A DNA stretch of 55,000 bases from Glandiceps talaboti (GCF_964340395.1 NC_135565.1:3719142-3774141), one strand, 5' to 3'. Counted from the first letter of the stretch, positions 37,219-48,066 are shown. The notes: generated from the letters alone by a model not told the origin. A program made the numbers and translations.

Positions 37219-39197
37219 TAGATCTCACCGCTTTCTGTACAAACCATGGCGGTAAGATATTACTGAAGCGGAAAAAGGAGTGTTTACCAGAAGACTTTAA
37301 TACATATTTGTATGATCAATGCTGATTATTTGCCAAGATGATAGTGAATAATCTTAAATAAGGTCTTCTGGTGAATACTTATTTTTGTGCTTTAACGTAT
37401 TTGAATCGTTTTGTATCTGTTTCTTCAGAGTTAAAGAACATATCATATCAAAGGGGAAGTGCTTGGGAATAATTTATATTTTAACTATTGTGGTTTTTAG
37501 TCTTCTACTATTGGTTCTGGTAATTTCAATTCTCGGTCCTTTATATGCCAGTAAGCACTAGGATACCTTATAAATACACGGCGTTTAATGCATAATTGGG
37601 TGTTAAATTAGTGGATGCATTCACTTCCACGAGTGTTATTACTATGGGTTTGGCTTCAATCAGGCCTTAGGCGGAAGTGACGGATGCCAGGAAAGTCAAC
37701 TTAAACGCATCGTGACTGGTTGTATTATTGTATAATTATGATAAGGATAGAAACAGTCCACCATGCTAACAAGGCCAGTATCTCACTCCCGGTACTGACT
37801 CCTATTTCGGTGCCAGCTCGGGACTGATGGAAGTGCACTAAACCAACCCATTTTATCTCGTTTAACATCAAATTTTGATCAAATAAAGTAAATTCTAAAG
37901 GTATTCCATATGAACTAAAACCTTAGAAACTAAAACTAAACACCCACAGTATATACAATTACACTTTCTAAGTATTCTTTATATTTATCCCAGTTTTCTG
38001 CCGACATGGAAGACTTTAATTATTAGAAGCATCCTATTGTTAAACCAAGAAGTACAGAAGTTCCTCTCACGCATCACCATTTTGTTAGACGTGCAAGAGA
38101 CAGTGGGATTGGTTTAGGATCTTTTCTTTTCTTTCTGTTTTGAAGAACAATTAATTGGGAATTTGCATGTTATATAATTTTCCCTCAGATAGAGACGTGA
38201 TTGGATGACCAATCAAACCACCAATCAAACACAAGCGATAACAATGTATAACAAGTATCGGATATAGCTTTATAGTTTCAGTACCGTTGTGGTCTTATTG
38301 CATTTGAAGGATTAATTCCAAAACCTCAGCTATTTTCAATTTTCTTTCTGTACGAATGACATTTTCTCTTAGTTTAATAGTTTTTTTTTCTATTGAATGC
38401 TGGCTAGTTTTAGACAAGTTTTCTGCCGACATGGAAAACGTTAATTATTATAAGCATGCTATTATTAAGCCAAGAAGTACAGAAGTTCCTCTCACACATC
38501 CGCCATTTCGTTAGACAAGCAAGGGACAATGGGATTTCTTTAGGATCTTTTCTTTTGTTTCTGTTTTGAAGAACAATTAATCTGGAATTTGCATGTGCTA
38601 TAATTTTCCCTTTCTCAGATAGAGACGTGATTGGATGAATACAAATTCCTACATCTGGTATTAGGAATGTCAAAAACTAAATACACTTATAGTAAACTAA
38701 TTACTAAATTAGCAGACCAATCAAACATAAGCGATAACAATGTATAACTAGTATCGGATATAGCTTACAAAACTAATGAACACATTTACTGAGTATTCGA
38801 GGGCTGACATTATTTTGGTATTTTTTGTATCTTCATATTACATGATATTGGTGTTATTACTTCTCCTTTAACCCCAGATTTCATACTTCCCATTTGAACA
38901 TTTAACAAATAAGTTGCATGTGTAAATGCAGTGTTTATCAGATCATAGTTAATATTAAATTGATGTAATTGTTCTCTTTATATATCAAGTTGATATGATA
39001 TGTATGTATATATATATATTTGTCTAATTTATATTATTCGTTGACAGACGAATCTAGCCCTAACATGGATGAATTTGGTGAGTATAAATAACTTGTTTTA
39101 AAAAACTTGCTATACAGTAGTTTAAACAAATATCGACGTTTTACAAAGATTTCAAGTATGAGAAAGACATAGGTAGAACAAGACCTTTCACCGGAAG

Positions 39198-39275
<78 letters not shown>

Positions 39276-42200
39276 GTGTTTGTGTTTGTGTGTGTGTCTG
39301 TGCCTGTGTATATTATAGAAGTATGCATGATTGTATATATCGTATATATGTGTGTATCTAGGGTTTAGATATTGCTTATGCGTGTGAATCGAACTGACTT
39401 ACATATCTTTTGTATTAGAGGTGATTCCTACTAATATTGTTGCTATTGAAACGGGTGATCCTCACATAACAACATTTGACGGACTGCACTACAACTACCA
39501 AGGTGTCTGTAGGTATGTCCTATTCACCGATGGATGCGGAAGACGACGCCCATCATTCAGAGTTGAATCAATCACCGAGGGCGGTGTCAACAAAAAGGGA
39601 GAAGATGTTGCTCGTGTTGCAGCTGTCACTGTCCGTTTAGGAATGGATACATCGTATGAGACGGTTATCGATTTACACAGGGGGGATGTTGCTAAGGTAT
39701 GTTTGTTTTATTTGTCTAAAACAAGTGACCTATTGGTCAGAATAACTCCGCTGTTATTTTAAGTGAATCATGGAGAGAAGATCGAGGAGAAGCTCCAACA
39801 TGTTTGTCAAAACTTATAACTGTTCGTGATGTACTAGATTGACTGAATGCTCAGCTAACCCAACTAGATTGCTAGTCTGAGATTGTGTATTGCTCTCTTC
39901 CTCATCTATAAATAAATAAATTACAAATTCGTATGTACATTGTACTACTATGACCCTACACCAAAAGTGTGACTTGCACCATACCTTTAAAGGCTCACTT
40001 TGAAAAGGATTTAACAGTAGGTGTAAATAAACATTAGGTGCAAAGCTATAGAAAAAGTTGGCCAAGAACAAATGAATTGTCATGTGTAATCCATAGATAA
40101 AATAACACAAATTCGAGAACGTGGGATTGAAGTGCTAGCCTTTAATTGATAAAATAACACTCATATGGAAACCTGAGATTGAAACCCTGGCCTTTTTCAC
40201 TGTGACATATTACCCCATGTATTATGGAATTTAATATCAGCAGTGGATATAATCCAATAATCATTCATTGTTGTGAGGATGTTGCTAAAAAAAAGTTTTA
40301 ATGTCGGCTATTTCACAATAAATTCATTGATGTATTGTTATAGTCTGCGATAGTTGTTAATTTATTTGTAATAACCATAAGATATTGTGATGTCACAGAT
40401 AAGGTTTAGCAAGTGATTAAGGCTAACTTTTATGAAAATTAATACAGTAACTTAAGGTAATGAAACACATAACGACTTTTGAAGCTATTAAATATATTAG
40501 ACCTAGGGCATCAAGTAGTCCTAAAAATTCACTTTCGCATATCACCTAAAATGGTTGTGTCCGAAACATTGGTATATGGCAGATATAGTAAAGTGGTTTA
40601 GGTATGTTATTGTTAGAGAACATTACGTGCACGTGCTCAGATCATACCTACTATGTATAATAGAAACTGGAATCTATGTTCCCTATATATAGAGCTAACC
40701 CCTAATGAGATGTGGTGACCTGTAAGTTGTAGTGTCGATAACATGTAGTGTCAAAAATACAAAGCATATCATGAATGTTATTATCTTAATACTGAAGTGT
40801 AAAACTATTTAAATTAACGCTTATAAACTATCAATGAAGGTTATCGTTACGGAACATTCAGTGTTTGTCAAACGCGAAAAGTAAGTGAAGCATTGATTAT
40901 GAAAAAGCGGAGTATTTACATGACATGTTGTGTAATTAGTGTGGTAGTTAGTACTTGTATATTTATGTTTCAACGGCACTCACTCTAGATGAAGAAATAT
41001 TAAAGCATATAGGTTAGACACGGGGATAAGAACACATACCCACAATGCAGACAGGGTCCTTGTAGAAATGAATTTTCGTTTCATCATGATCACAATCCAA
41101 AACATAATAAACCCCTCTCATTCAAAGTTGTCCAAACAGGATGACCATTCCTTTTAAAATCGTAATGTCATATGTACAGTATACCCGTTATTTCTGTGTT
41201 ATGCTATCATTATTTCAAAGCTTAGATTGATTACGATTTCTAACTTCTATATGTAATATTTAATAGAAAACTGTAGCGAAGGCCTATTTTCTTCACAATC
41301 TTACCGTTGTCTTTATCTGTGTAGCATGTTCCTCCTTGTCAGGCCCTTTGATATGTGGGATTGTAATCAGATCTTGTAATCGGCACAAATCTTCTGACAT
41401 ACATATTAACGTTTCCTGACCACTCACTGAGACACTAGTTGCGTATTTTATTTGGACTCAGTGTAACAAATTATTCTACTCAGGATGTATTTTAATACCA
41501 AAACCCTTCACTTTGCTGGTGCATGTCAGGCTTGGAGACATATTTTTTTAATAAAACACGGCATTTGTGAGCGTACTTTATGTTTCCATGGAAACAACTA
41601 TCCTATTTTAGACAACTTGTGTTACAAAGGATATGTCTAACGTATAAATGCCAAAAGTAAAGAATTTTGTTCCATCTAATTTTGCAAAACATCTGAACAA
41701 TATGTTGATTTTGTTACCATGGCAACTGATGTTTATAAAATGATTCCCTTTTTGGACTCAGTGTTACAAACTACCCATATAGGGTAGGCAATAGGTAAAT
41801 AAACCTGATTATTATTAAATTTATAACTTTTATTTGTCAGATGCAGTTATATTTTACCAAACCAATATTTCTAAGTATACTGCAAGGTGTCTGTTTAAGC
41901 ATTGCTTTAATATACTGCTGGTTACCAGTAAAATTAAATAATTCGGCAAAATCTCTAACATTCAACTGTATGATGGCTTTTAGGTGAATGGTAACCATGT
42001 GGAGACCTTTCCACACTACCTAAGCTCAGATGTTTGGATGGAAAAACTTGGGGGCAAAACTGTTGTTCTCAAAGTTGCTAATCAATTCGAGATCACGTGG
42101 GATGGCTTGAAAAGCATTGAATCTCAGCTCCATGACTCACAACATGGCAAGCTATGTGGACTTCTTGGCGACGCAGATGGTGACATCGGTAATGATCTTA

Positions 42201-43538
42201 GCATGCCTGACGGGAAGTTGACTGATGATTTAGTAGAGTTTGGAGACAGCTGGAAAGTGCCCGGAAGGTACAGTAATTAAATGTGATAGCTATAATGTAA
42301 AATTATTCCTTGGCATTTGCAATAGCATAGTAATTTCAGATGATGAGTTTGCTAAAACAGCGTGTGTTCACAAACGTATTTTTATCTAGGTTCACACATC
42401 ATTGGTTGTATTTGATAACATATCAGACACGCCTACACTTTACAGATCGAAACAAAATGCAAGTAATTGAAAAACCAGGTTACAAATGAAGTCTTAGGAA
42501 ATTGTATATGTAGTCCACTGCAATTTCCTATGTCTTGTTTCACTTGTAACAAATCAGCTTATCTGAAGTGTTGCTCTTGCCGACCAATGATGTATAGTAT
42601 GAACAGGATAAAAACACATTCGTGACACGTATGTACTCTGTTTCGGCAAGCATGCCTGAAATGTGTTGTTACTGTCAATAATTTAAAATCAGTAAGTAGC
42701 GCATTTCTCTTTGAAACCAGGAGGGTAGACATGGGGGGGGGGGGGGCTTGTTACATGTAGGCACTCCACGCTTATCCTTCACATAGGCTATTATATTTCA
42801 TTTGAACGTACGTAAAAGGTAATGATGCCACTCATGAGTCAGACACTCACGTTGATGGGACAACTGATGACACGTCAATCAAGCGTGTATTGAAATTAAC
42901 ACCGCATGATCTGAAGTCATTTCTTACCAAATACAAGAAACGTTCGTTTCAGTGAAAATATAAATCTAGCCACGTGATTTTCTTTAGTGTCACGATCACG
43001 ATTTAATAATTGTCAACGTCATCAGCATGTTGGACTTAGATCACAAGTAAGCAAACTATTCTGACAGTTTCATTTTTATAAGATTTAACGATTTTATATG
43101 CATAAGATATTGTCACGAACATTTCTAACTCAAATACATCGAGAGGACTGATCGCCACCTCTTCACTAGGTCACCAATGGTATCAAACAATGCATTTGAT
43201 TTGGTTTGGTGTTACTGAAGAAGAGGGGCTCAGCTCCATCGAAATGTTTCTCCGGGACTGTTACCCTCATAATAGCCACTCGAAGACAGAATTCTCTCAA
43301 CCTATACTAAGCTCTTTTGACCTAATTTCCGTATTAAAAGCTGTAAAGTAACATAGCTTTGTTTTATAATATATGCATGTATCATTAATATTTTGCTCCG
43401 GTGTGGGTTAGGAGGCTAGAAAGGGATTCAGACGACATTTTCTTTCCATGTTAGGAATACAGTTCATTAGATTGCTTGAATATTATATCTTCGTATGTGC
43501 TGACGTCATTCTTGTCCTTCTTTTACAGTGCATGTTAA
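26033..43538 (+). CDS. Gene B: secreted Gla-VWD protein, 9 coding exons
   Basis: Joined model: 26033-26107, 30036-30072, 34315-34457, 35568-35595, 37222-37251, 39048-39077, 39419-39696, 41984-42267, 43529-43538. All junctions are AG/GT and phases chain (0,1,0,1,1,1,0,2), giving about 304 aa. Order: signal peptide; basic linker; gamma-carboxylation-recognition-like propeptide ending RSKR; Gla core; aromatic-stack helix; short Cys-containing segment; acidic segment; VWD domain. Gla domains are glutamate-rich modules carboxylated by the vitamin K-dependent carboxylase in the ER and bind calcium and phospholipid. VWD supplies an extracellular assembly or binding module. The same gene without the Gla exons is gene A. 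The Gla call rests on motif, exon size and phase; transcript evidence is not available here. Confidence 0.8.
26160..26248. repeat. (TCTG)n microsatellite in intron
   Basis: Shorter allele-like counterpart of 3151-3275. Confidence 0.95.
27250..27409. repeat. (CATC)n microsatellite
   Basis: Counterpart of 4017-4151, with a longer pure CATC part. The remaining sequence of 26250-30035 is intron of gene B with the SINE described separately and no other gene. Confidence 0.9.
28229..28466 (-). mobile_element. tRNA-derived SINE, copy B
   Basis: Homologue of 4828-5058 with the same A and B boxes (B box at about 28398-28411). The 3' flank differs from copy A through small insertions on both sides. 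The minus-strand reading frames through it are not genes. Confidence 0.75.
30036..30072 (+). CDS. Gene B coding exon 2: basic linker [12 protein letters not shown]
   Basis: 37 nt, acceptor cgactag, donor aaaaa|gtaagtac, phase 0 in and 1 out. One residue differs from gene A. Confidence 0.8.
31108..31372. repeat. TATG arrays, short unique stretch, then (AAT)n
   Basis: TATG array 31108-31178, about 110 bp of unique sequence, a second TATG array about 31292-31330, then (AAT)n 31330-31372, which on the minus strand is the 3' tail of the LINE that follows. The first array corresponds to 7737-7806 of copy A and marks where A and B lose homology until 38283. Confidence 0.9.
31373..34040 (-). mobile_element. 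Decayed LINE (RT and C-terminal region) antisense in gene B intron
   Basis: Minus-strand pieces in order: [20 protein letters not shown] (about 33970), [19 protein letters not shown] (about 33300), [19 protein letters not shown] (about 33080), [20 protein letters not shown] (about 32930), [11 protein letters not shown] (about 32790), [15 protein letters not shown] (about 32400), and [19 protein letters not shown] (about 31740), separated by frameshifts and stops. Ends in an (ATT)n 3' tail. The endonuclease is missing. It is a different family from the LINE at 16.9-18.7 kb. Absent from copy A. Confidence 0.87.
34057..34300. repeat. (TATG)n microsatellite next to the Gla exon
   Basis: About 205 bp of TATG with small interruptions, then TGCATGCGTGCG variants. 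It ends about 15 bp before the acceptor of the Gla exon, leaving only a short T-rich tract between repeat and exon. Confidence 0.95.
34315..34457 (+). CDS. Gene B coding exon 3: propeptide and Gla domain core
   Basis: 143 nt after ttttatatttcag, ending gacgaaa|gtaagt (phase 1 in, 0 out). It encodes Thr then [18 protein letters not shown], resembling vitamin K propeptides: aromatic/hydrophobic residue, Ala six residues after Leu, Leu four after Ala, and R-x-K-R before cleavage. The mature part contains [17 protein letters not shown], alignable to ECxEExCxxEEAxE of clotting factors: E-x(3)-E-x-C signature, Cys-x(4)-Cys loop and paired Glu after it. Candidate Gla residues are the Glu at mature positions 7, 8, 12, 17, 18, 20 and 21. 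Odd points: only eight residues precede the first Cys (about 16-17 in clotting factors), so the membrane-inserting omega loop is largely missing, and there is an extra adjacent Cys. An insulin A-chain was considered and rejected. Confidence 0.78.
35170..35440 (+). mobile_element. LINE 3'-end fragment (short)
   Basis: Shares cgtaggaaaacc, gtcctataagc.agagggct and aagtccacat.gacacctt with 36400-36650, so it is the 3' end of the same LINE family, inserted on the plus strand in the intron after the Gla exon. Confidence 0.75.
35568..35595 (+). CDS. Gene B coding exon 4: aromatic-stack helix of Gla module (28 nt)
   Basis: ctagaatacg...gtgcaa between tttatag and gtaagtc, phase 0 in and 1 out, encoding LEYVEEHSA. 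In vertebrate factors VII, IX, X and protein C the Gla exon is followed by a 25-nt exon of the same phase encoding the TEFWKQY-type helix. This exon is one codon longer and has Tyr-Val where Phe-Trp is usual. Confidence 0.75.
35899..35991. repeat. (GTA)n microsatellite
   Basis: About 90 bp of pure TAG/GTA repeats, directly upstream of a LINE fragment; a second array at 36662-36810 lies directly downstream. Confidence 0.97.
36000..36655 (+). pseudogene. LINE ORF2 C-terminal fragment with zinc-finger-like end
   Basis: The plus-strand frame encodes [16 protein letters not shown] and [13 protein letters not shown], and after a frameshift [20 protein letters not shown], the CxxC-H-C cluster common at LINE C-termini, ending in a stop at 36481. 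A 3' UTR ends in an ataacataacat tail before the GTA array. A dead insertion in the intron between the aromatic-stack exon and the 30-nt exon. Confidence 0.8.
36662..36810. repeat. (TAG)n microsatellite, interrupted
   Basis: Imperfect TAG repeats with short interruptions near 36725-36765. Confidence 0.95.
37134..37219. repeat. (CTTT)n microsatellite acting as polypyrimidine tract
   Basis: 86 bp of pure CTTT on the coding strand ending directly in the ag of the acceptor at 37221, so the repeat itself forms the pyrimidine tract of gene B exon 5. Confidence 0.93.
37222..37251 (+). CDS. Gene B coding exon 5: short Cys-containing segment (30 nt)
   Basis: Acceptor formed by an 86-bp CTTT tract ending ctttag; donor ggcg|gtaaga. 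Phase 1 on both sides; reads [10 protein letters not shown]. In clotting factors an EGF domain with Cys-x-Asn-Gly-Gly starts at this place, so this could be an EGF remnant or an unrelated linker. The Asn-Leu-Thr is a possible N-glycosylation site. Confidence 0.6.
37990..38270. repeat. Partial, diverged copy of the microexon-bearing intron unit
   Basis: Matches 38410-38770 (and 9500-9840): gttttctgccgacatgga, aagaagtacagaagttcctct and gaagaacaattaattggg recur. It stops before any microexon. It shows that the unit has been duplicated in copy B as well. Confidence 0.8.
39048..39077 (+). CDS. Gene B coding exon 6: acidic linker [10 protein letters not shown] (30 nt)
   Basis: Acceptor ttcgttgacag and donor gtgagtataaat identical to the gene A microexons. 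Phase 1 to 1. It is 18 nt longer than its gene A counterparts at the 5' side. Confidence 0.72.
39201..39285. repeat. (GT)n microsatellite
   Basis: Upstream of the first VWD exon of gene B, in the place of the TA/TG array of copy A. Confidence 0.95.
39419..39696 (+). CDS. Gene B coding exon 7: VWD domain, N-terminal half
   Basis: 278 nt after ttttgtattag, ending gctaag|gtatgt. Contains [17 protein letters not shown] and [11 protein letters not shown]. One codon longer than gene A near its start (PTNIVAIE against PTVVAIE). Confidence 0.92.
41984..42267 (+). CDS. Gene B coding exon 8: VWD domain, C-terminal half
   Basis: 284 nt with [22 protein letters not shown] and FGDSWKV. Three base changes from gene A (Pro to Leu in MEKPGG, Ser to Gly in DISND, one synonymous). 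Confidence 0.92.
43529..43538 (+). CDS. Gene B terminal exon: Ser-Ala-Cys-stop
   Basis: Acceptor ccttcttttacag then TGCATGTTAA, as in gene A; completes the VWD domain with its last cysteine. Confidence 0.65.
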
Positions 43539-43591
43539 GATGGCAGAAGAATACAATCTTACCATAAACTGACTATACATCGGAATTGGAC

Positions 43592-43592
43592 A

Positions 43593-43627
<35 letters not shown>

Positions 43628-43662
43628 CACACACACTCACACACACACACACACACACACAC
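43592..43662. repeat. (CA)n microsatellite in presumed 3' UTR of gene B
   Basis: CA repeats with two variant bases; counterpart of 14723-14780. The following 43700-45690 is duplicated flank with no gene. Confidence 0.95.
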
Positions 43663-45790
43663 CTCATATCGCTACATTCATCTCATCGGCCTATGTGCCA
43701 TACTTACTTATTCTGTAGCCAGCTTGAAGCGACGTTACGTTAGGTAAATGACTGTTTAAAATGGTCGTCATGGATACCAATCGCACTGTTGTAGAAAGAA
43801 TTGTTGATTTGCACCATCGAAATTGATAAAGCAGAAGCACTTGAACCATCCGGGAATTATGTTGTCGTTTGCAGTGAAACGCCAAGGATGGGAAATTTGA
43901 AAAGTATGTCACAGTGACTTTTGGTCTTCTGACCCAAAGTTTGCTTCGGTAGAGGACCTCTAGTGCCAAAGCTGCAATCCTGATAATTTCTCTAATAACG
44001 AGAATTTGAGTTTTTGAAATTCTTGGATTATTTTGGGCTTGTCAATCTGCACACTTGGAAATACTTCACATGGGAAATAAAGAGACTCAGTTTAAGCATC
44101 ACTGAGAGTCATGTGTTTTTTAATGGAAGAAGGACGTTTAGTACAAACACAATGAAAGTCAGTTCACTATCACAACATTGTCGTCTTGCTCGACAACATC
44201 TCACTAACATTGCTACATTGTATCGGCAGGTGTGACAAATGAATTATAGCATTACTTACTAAAGAGTTTTTGTTGAACCAGACAAACTTGTTTTTAGCCA
44301 GATGTCTTACATTGTAACTGTGGTGTTATATCTAAAACATCCTCTATTGAGTCCAAAGCCATAATCAGATATAAAGGTCCCACGAACTGATTGAAAATGA
44401 AAAGACAGAGCCTAAACTGGTGGGATGGTGGATGAACGGAAGAACGGACGTTTGTTTTGTATTGTTTGCAAAAAAATGATTTTAGGTAGAACAGATTAGA
44501 CTAAAGTCAACAACAATATCTAATTTAATATTTTAAATCATGGGCTTGTCGTCTTCTTCCAATATATCAACGACTGATAGCCATCTTTACTTCTGAACGA
44601 TATCATAAACACCCCCCCCCACAAAACAAAATCACGACCCTAAGTCTACAAGAAATAACCCCTTCTTCAAGTAACAGGTGTGGTACATTATCATAAGCGT
44701 ATTATGATGTGTAGTTTGAAACATTTAGATAAACATTTCTGACAATATTCCAACAGATATGGAAACTATTGCCCATTCAAACACCATAATTTAACACAAC
44801 TCATCAAAGCCAATGGAATTTCCAGAGTTGGTGTAGATGTAAATTTAATATCTGCTACGCACTGGTTTAACATGTTTTTATGATTTCGAAAAGGGAAGGA
44901 GAATAAACATGTTAAGTTATTTCAGTTGGACGATAGCTTACATCGTTGGGATTGATTCATTGATTGATTGGAGTTCTCAACTGTGGCATTACATCTGATT
45001 TACAACTTAAAGATTGTTAGAAATTGAAATTTAGTTAAATATATAATAAATATACAATAAATAGAGTTTTTCGGCGGCCATTTTGGATTTATGCAAATTG
45101 CAGCATACTAATTAGGTCTGTTATGACGACTGTATACTCCACAAGTCAAACTACATAGATTAACATATTTAAATACTTCATAAAGGTTGATTAGAATTGA
45201 AATTTAACTAAATATATAATAAATAAAGTTGTTTGGCGGCCATTTTGGGTTTATGCAAATTAGATACTGTTCCACCCCTTAGATTGAGGAGGACTTTTGA
45301 TATTTCATTATGAGGACCAATCTGAAGATCATGGTGAAAAAAATAAATTCTGTTGCAATTAGTGATGGGTCATTCCATATTTTGATTGGACTAGTTCGTT
45401 GGTTGGTTAAAACTAAAAATGTGTATTGGGTGCATTGACATGTGACTGCGACACCACTCCGTATTTTAGCGAAGCCCTCAGGATGTTGGTTATACTTTCA
45501 TTTCATTATCATATTTAACAGCCTAAATGACTTACAAATGGCAATTAAAGTCAGAGGGAAACTTTGAACAAGTTCTCAAACTTCAGCTATAAACAATAAT
45601 TTTTCGCTCAGGTACACAACCATGTGGTCGCCATTGTACAAGCAGCGACGTTGTGATTTTTTTTCTAATTTTGCCGTAGAGGGAATCAATTAATTAACAT
45701 ATATTACTTCACCAGATTGGAGAAATATAATAGGGTTGGTCGGTTCATAAGAAACAGAATTGAGTACGTCTATTCTTATTTGTGTTACTA

Positions 45791-46022
45791 GACTCTCTCA
45801 CAGTCCTTGGAGCTTCGCATAAAAAGCTAAAACTTAGTTTGTTTTGTATGTACCGATATCTACTGCATAATTGTACTTGTATCCCAGTATCCCTGTACTG
45901 TGTGGCCTCATCGAATACATAGGGCTCACCTTTTGTTGACGTGTTAGTCGAAGCCTAAAGAAATAATAGCTGTGGTTTACGAGAATGTTTTTATGCGAAG
46001 CTCCGATGACTGTGAGAGAGTC
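45791..46022. mobile_element. MITE-like element with terminal inverted repeats and TA flanks
   Basis: The left end gactctctcacagtcc..ggagcttcgcataaaaa is matched by its reverse complement at the right end (ttttatgcgaagctcc..tgactgtgagagagtc), arms about 35 bp, overall 232 bp, with TA on both sides as for Tc1/mariner-type target duplications. No coding capacity. Confidence 0.7.
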
Positions 46023-46084
46023 TATTGTGTTACATGCTTTCCATATCATATCTCAGCCTTTACTTTCCTCATTTTCATAAATTT

Positions 46085-46215
46085 GCAAGGGCGTCCTCTA
46101 TTTTTCATATTGATTTTTTACACCGTCTTCATTGTCATTTTCCAAACTGGCAAGGGCGCCCTCTATTTTTCATGTTGATTTTTATATACTCGTGTTTGTC
46201 ATTCTTCATTCATCT
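46085..46215. repeat. Two tandem copies of a roughly 66-bp unit
   Basis: caagggcgtcctctattttt and caagggcgccctctattttt head two adjacent units that continue with catattgattttt / catgttgattttt. No gene seen from 46216 to 47186, apart from a C-run at about 46637-46646. Confidence 0.75.
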
Positions 46216-47186
46216 TGTCTTCCACATAAAACTTTATATGACGTCATTGGCCATTGCCCTCTGTGATGAAGTTGCACTTTATGGATTCTTGCCATTTGAG
46301 TAAAGACTAAATAGCGATAAATCACCATTTCAGTATTACGATAAAAAATTAATATTGACAACTCATGAATATTCAGTGGAGTTTTAATCCTCTTGGAACT
46401 CAGTCGACTTGGTATTATTAAATTGAATATTCATAAATTGCGTATGACAATTATATTATGTTCGTTAAATGGAATATACCCAGTATATTATTAGATACAA
46501 TGACTTACTTGTAATATAGAACACCCTGAAAAGCATTGAATCAATTGTAGGTAAACAAATTTGTAAGGCTGTACTCTTAATATGTAGCAGCAAATCCAAT
46601 CCAATTAATTTTAATGGCTGCACGCAAAAATCAGCCCCCCCCCCCCTCCCCACCATGTGACCACAGATTTAAACTATTGCTGTACAACTTTTGGATACAA
46701 TCAACTCCTAAGTAACATATACAATGTCTAATTATTTGTGTTTAAAACAAAATCCGTGAATATGTTAGTTGTCTGCTCGATAAAATTATGTTACAGCTAG
46801 TGTTCATGTAGCCTTAACAAATAAAATCCGAGTAGGCCACTTTTTAAAAAATATTTTGTCTAAGAATATGTAAACGAGGAGACTAGAATGTGGACGGCAA
46901 TCTCATTAATATTAAAGAGTTATGACTATTTCTGCCAAATGTAGACTGCACATGTAACAAACATAGTGTTGTTCTGCCCTCACCGGTTTCCTCGCAAACC
47001 GATGAGTGAGGGCGCCCGGTCACTGAGTTTCCTTACCGGCAGACTGTGCCAAGTTGCATACTTCTTCATCTTTTTTACTTCCCAACACCCCAACCACCCC
47101 AGTTCCGATGACCCCACTTCCCGTAAAGATCACATTTTCCAAACACCCTCTCATATAATATATATATATATGTATGTATACGATCT

Positions 47187-47258
47187 TACCATAATGCCGA
47201 TACTTATCAATACTTACCATAATGCCGATACTTATCAATACTTACCATAATGCCGATG
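47187..47258. repeat. Short tandem repeat, period about 31 bp
   Basis: taccataatgccgatactta occurs two and a half times in a row. Followed by C-rich and CA-rich stretches (47310-47340) and no gene up to 48000. Confidence 0.85.
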
Positions 47259-48001
47259 ATCTTGTTGTTTTTCAAAGAGACCCCTCTCCCACTTCAATAG
47301 GTGTTTTCCAGAATGACCCCCCCCCCACACACACACACAAACACAAAAGAACACCGCCCCGGAATGTTAAAAATAACTACCCCTTTAGCTCGAGATACCT
47401 AATGACCTTATGGCTGAGCAACCGATTTGTTTATTAATTTTTTCAGTATTCGTTCGCTGTTATTTTCATTTATCCAATTGGTGAAAAAAGAGGACAAATG
47501 AAACATGCACAAGTAGGTCAGATTTTCAAAAAAAATCACACACACAAGTAGTTGAGTTGTTCACATGAAACACACAATTAGATCAGATTTTCACATAAAA
47601 CACACACGTTAAAAACACAGAACATAGGCTATGATGGAGTATAATGTTTTTGTACTCATGAAAATACTTGCATAAAACCTTGATTAAACTATTCAAGTAT
47701 AATGTTGGTGTCGATGCATGGTTTCTATAAATTACATATACAATAGTTGTCTCCTGGTTTGAATTTATTCAGCTACAAGTGATGGTTAAGTATGCACCAG
47801 TGAGTAGAATACTGTGAGAACCTTTTGAATGTGCACACAAAAATTACTAAGTGTTTAAACGCAGCTTGTGTTCCTTTAAGTTAGGATATTTGGTCCAATT
47901 CTAGTTATAGTGCCAATTTTTACTATCTTTCTACCTTAACGAAGAGGAAAGGTCAGTCAGCAAAAAGGATATTTCTATAAAGGAAGTTTCAATAAACAGC
48001 A

Positions 48002-48003
48002 CA

Positions 48004-48066
<63 letters not shown>
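48002..48066. repeat. (CA)n microsatellite
   Basis: CA repeats with one CG interruption near 48030, then GCACGCACGC variants. Confidence 0.97.

Larger units (their letters stand above)
22390..45690. repeat. Segmental duplication, copy B
   Basis: Direct tandem copy of 1-16797. It is longer because of about 7.1 kb at 31179-38283 (antisense LINE, LINE fragments and the Gla exons), plus smaller copy-specific insertions such as 26640-26945, 28090-28230, 28480-28640 and 41119-41482. The upstream junction is immediately preceded by 212 bp (22178-22389) that also precede the dispersed-repeat copy at 18922. Confidence 0.93.

Noticed and set aside
39814-40110. Minus-strand frame of about 90-98 codons shared with 11393-11662
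   Set aside because: Antisense in the VWD intron; similarity follows the segmental duplication and the lengths differ between copies.
47187-47258. CRISPR-like direct repeats
   Set aside because: Units are contiguous without spacers, and the window is clearly eukaryotic.
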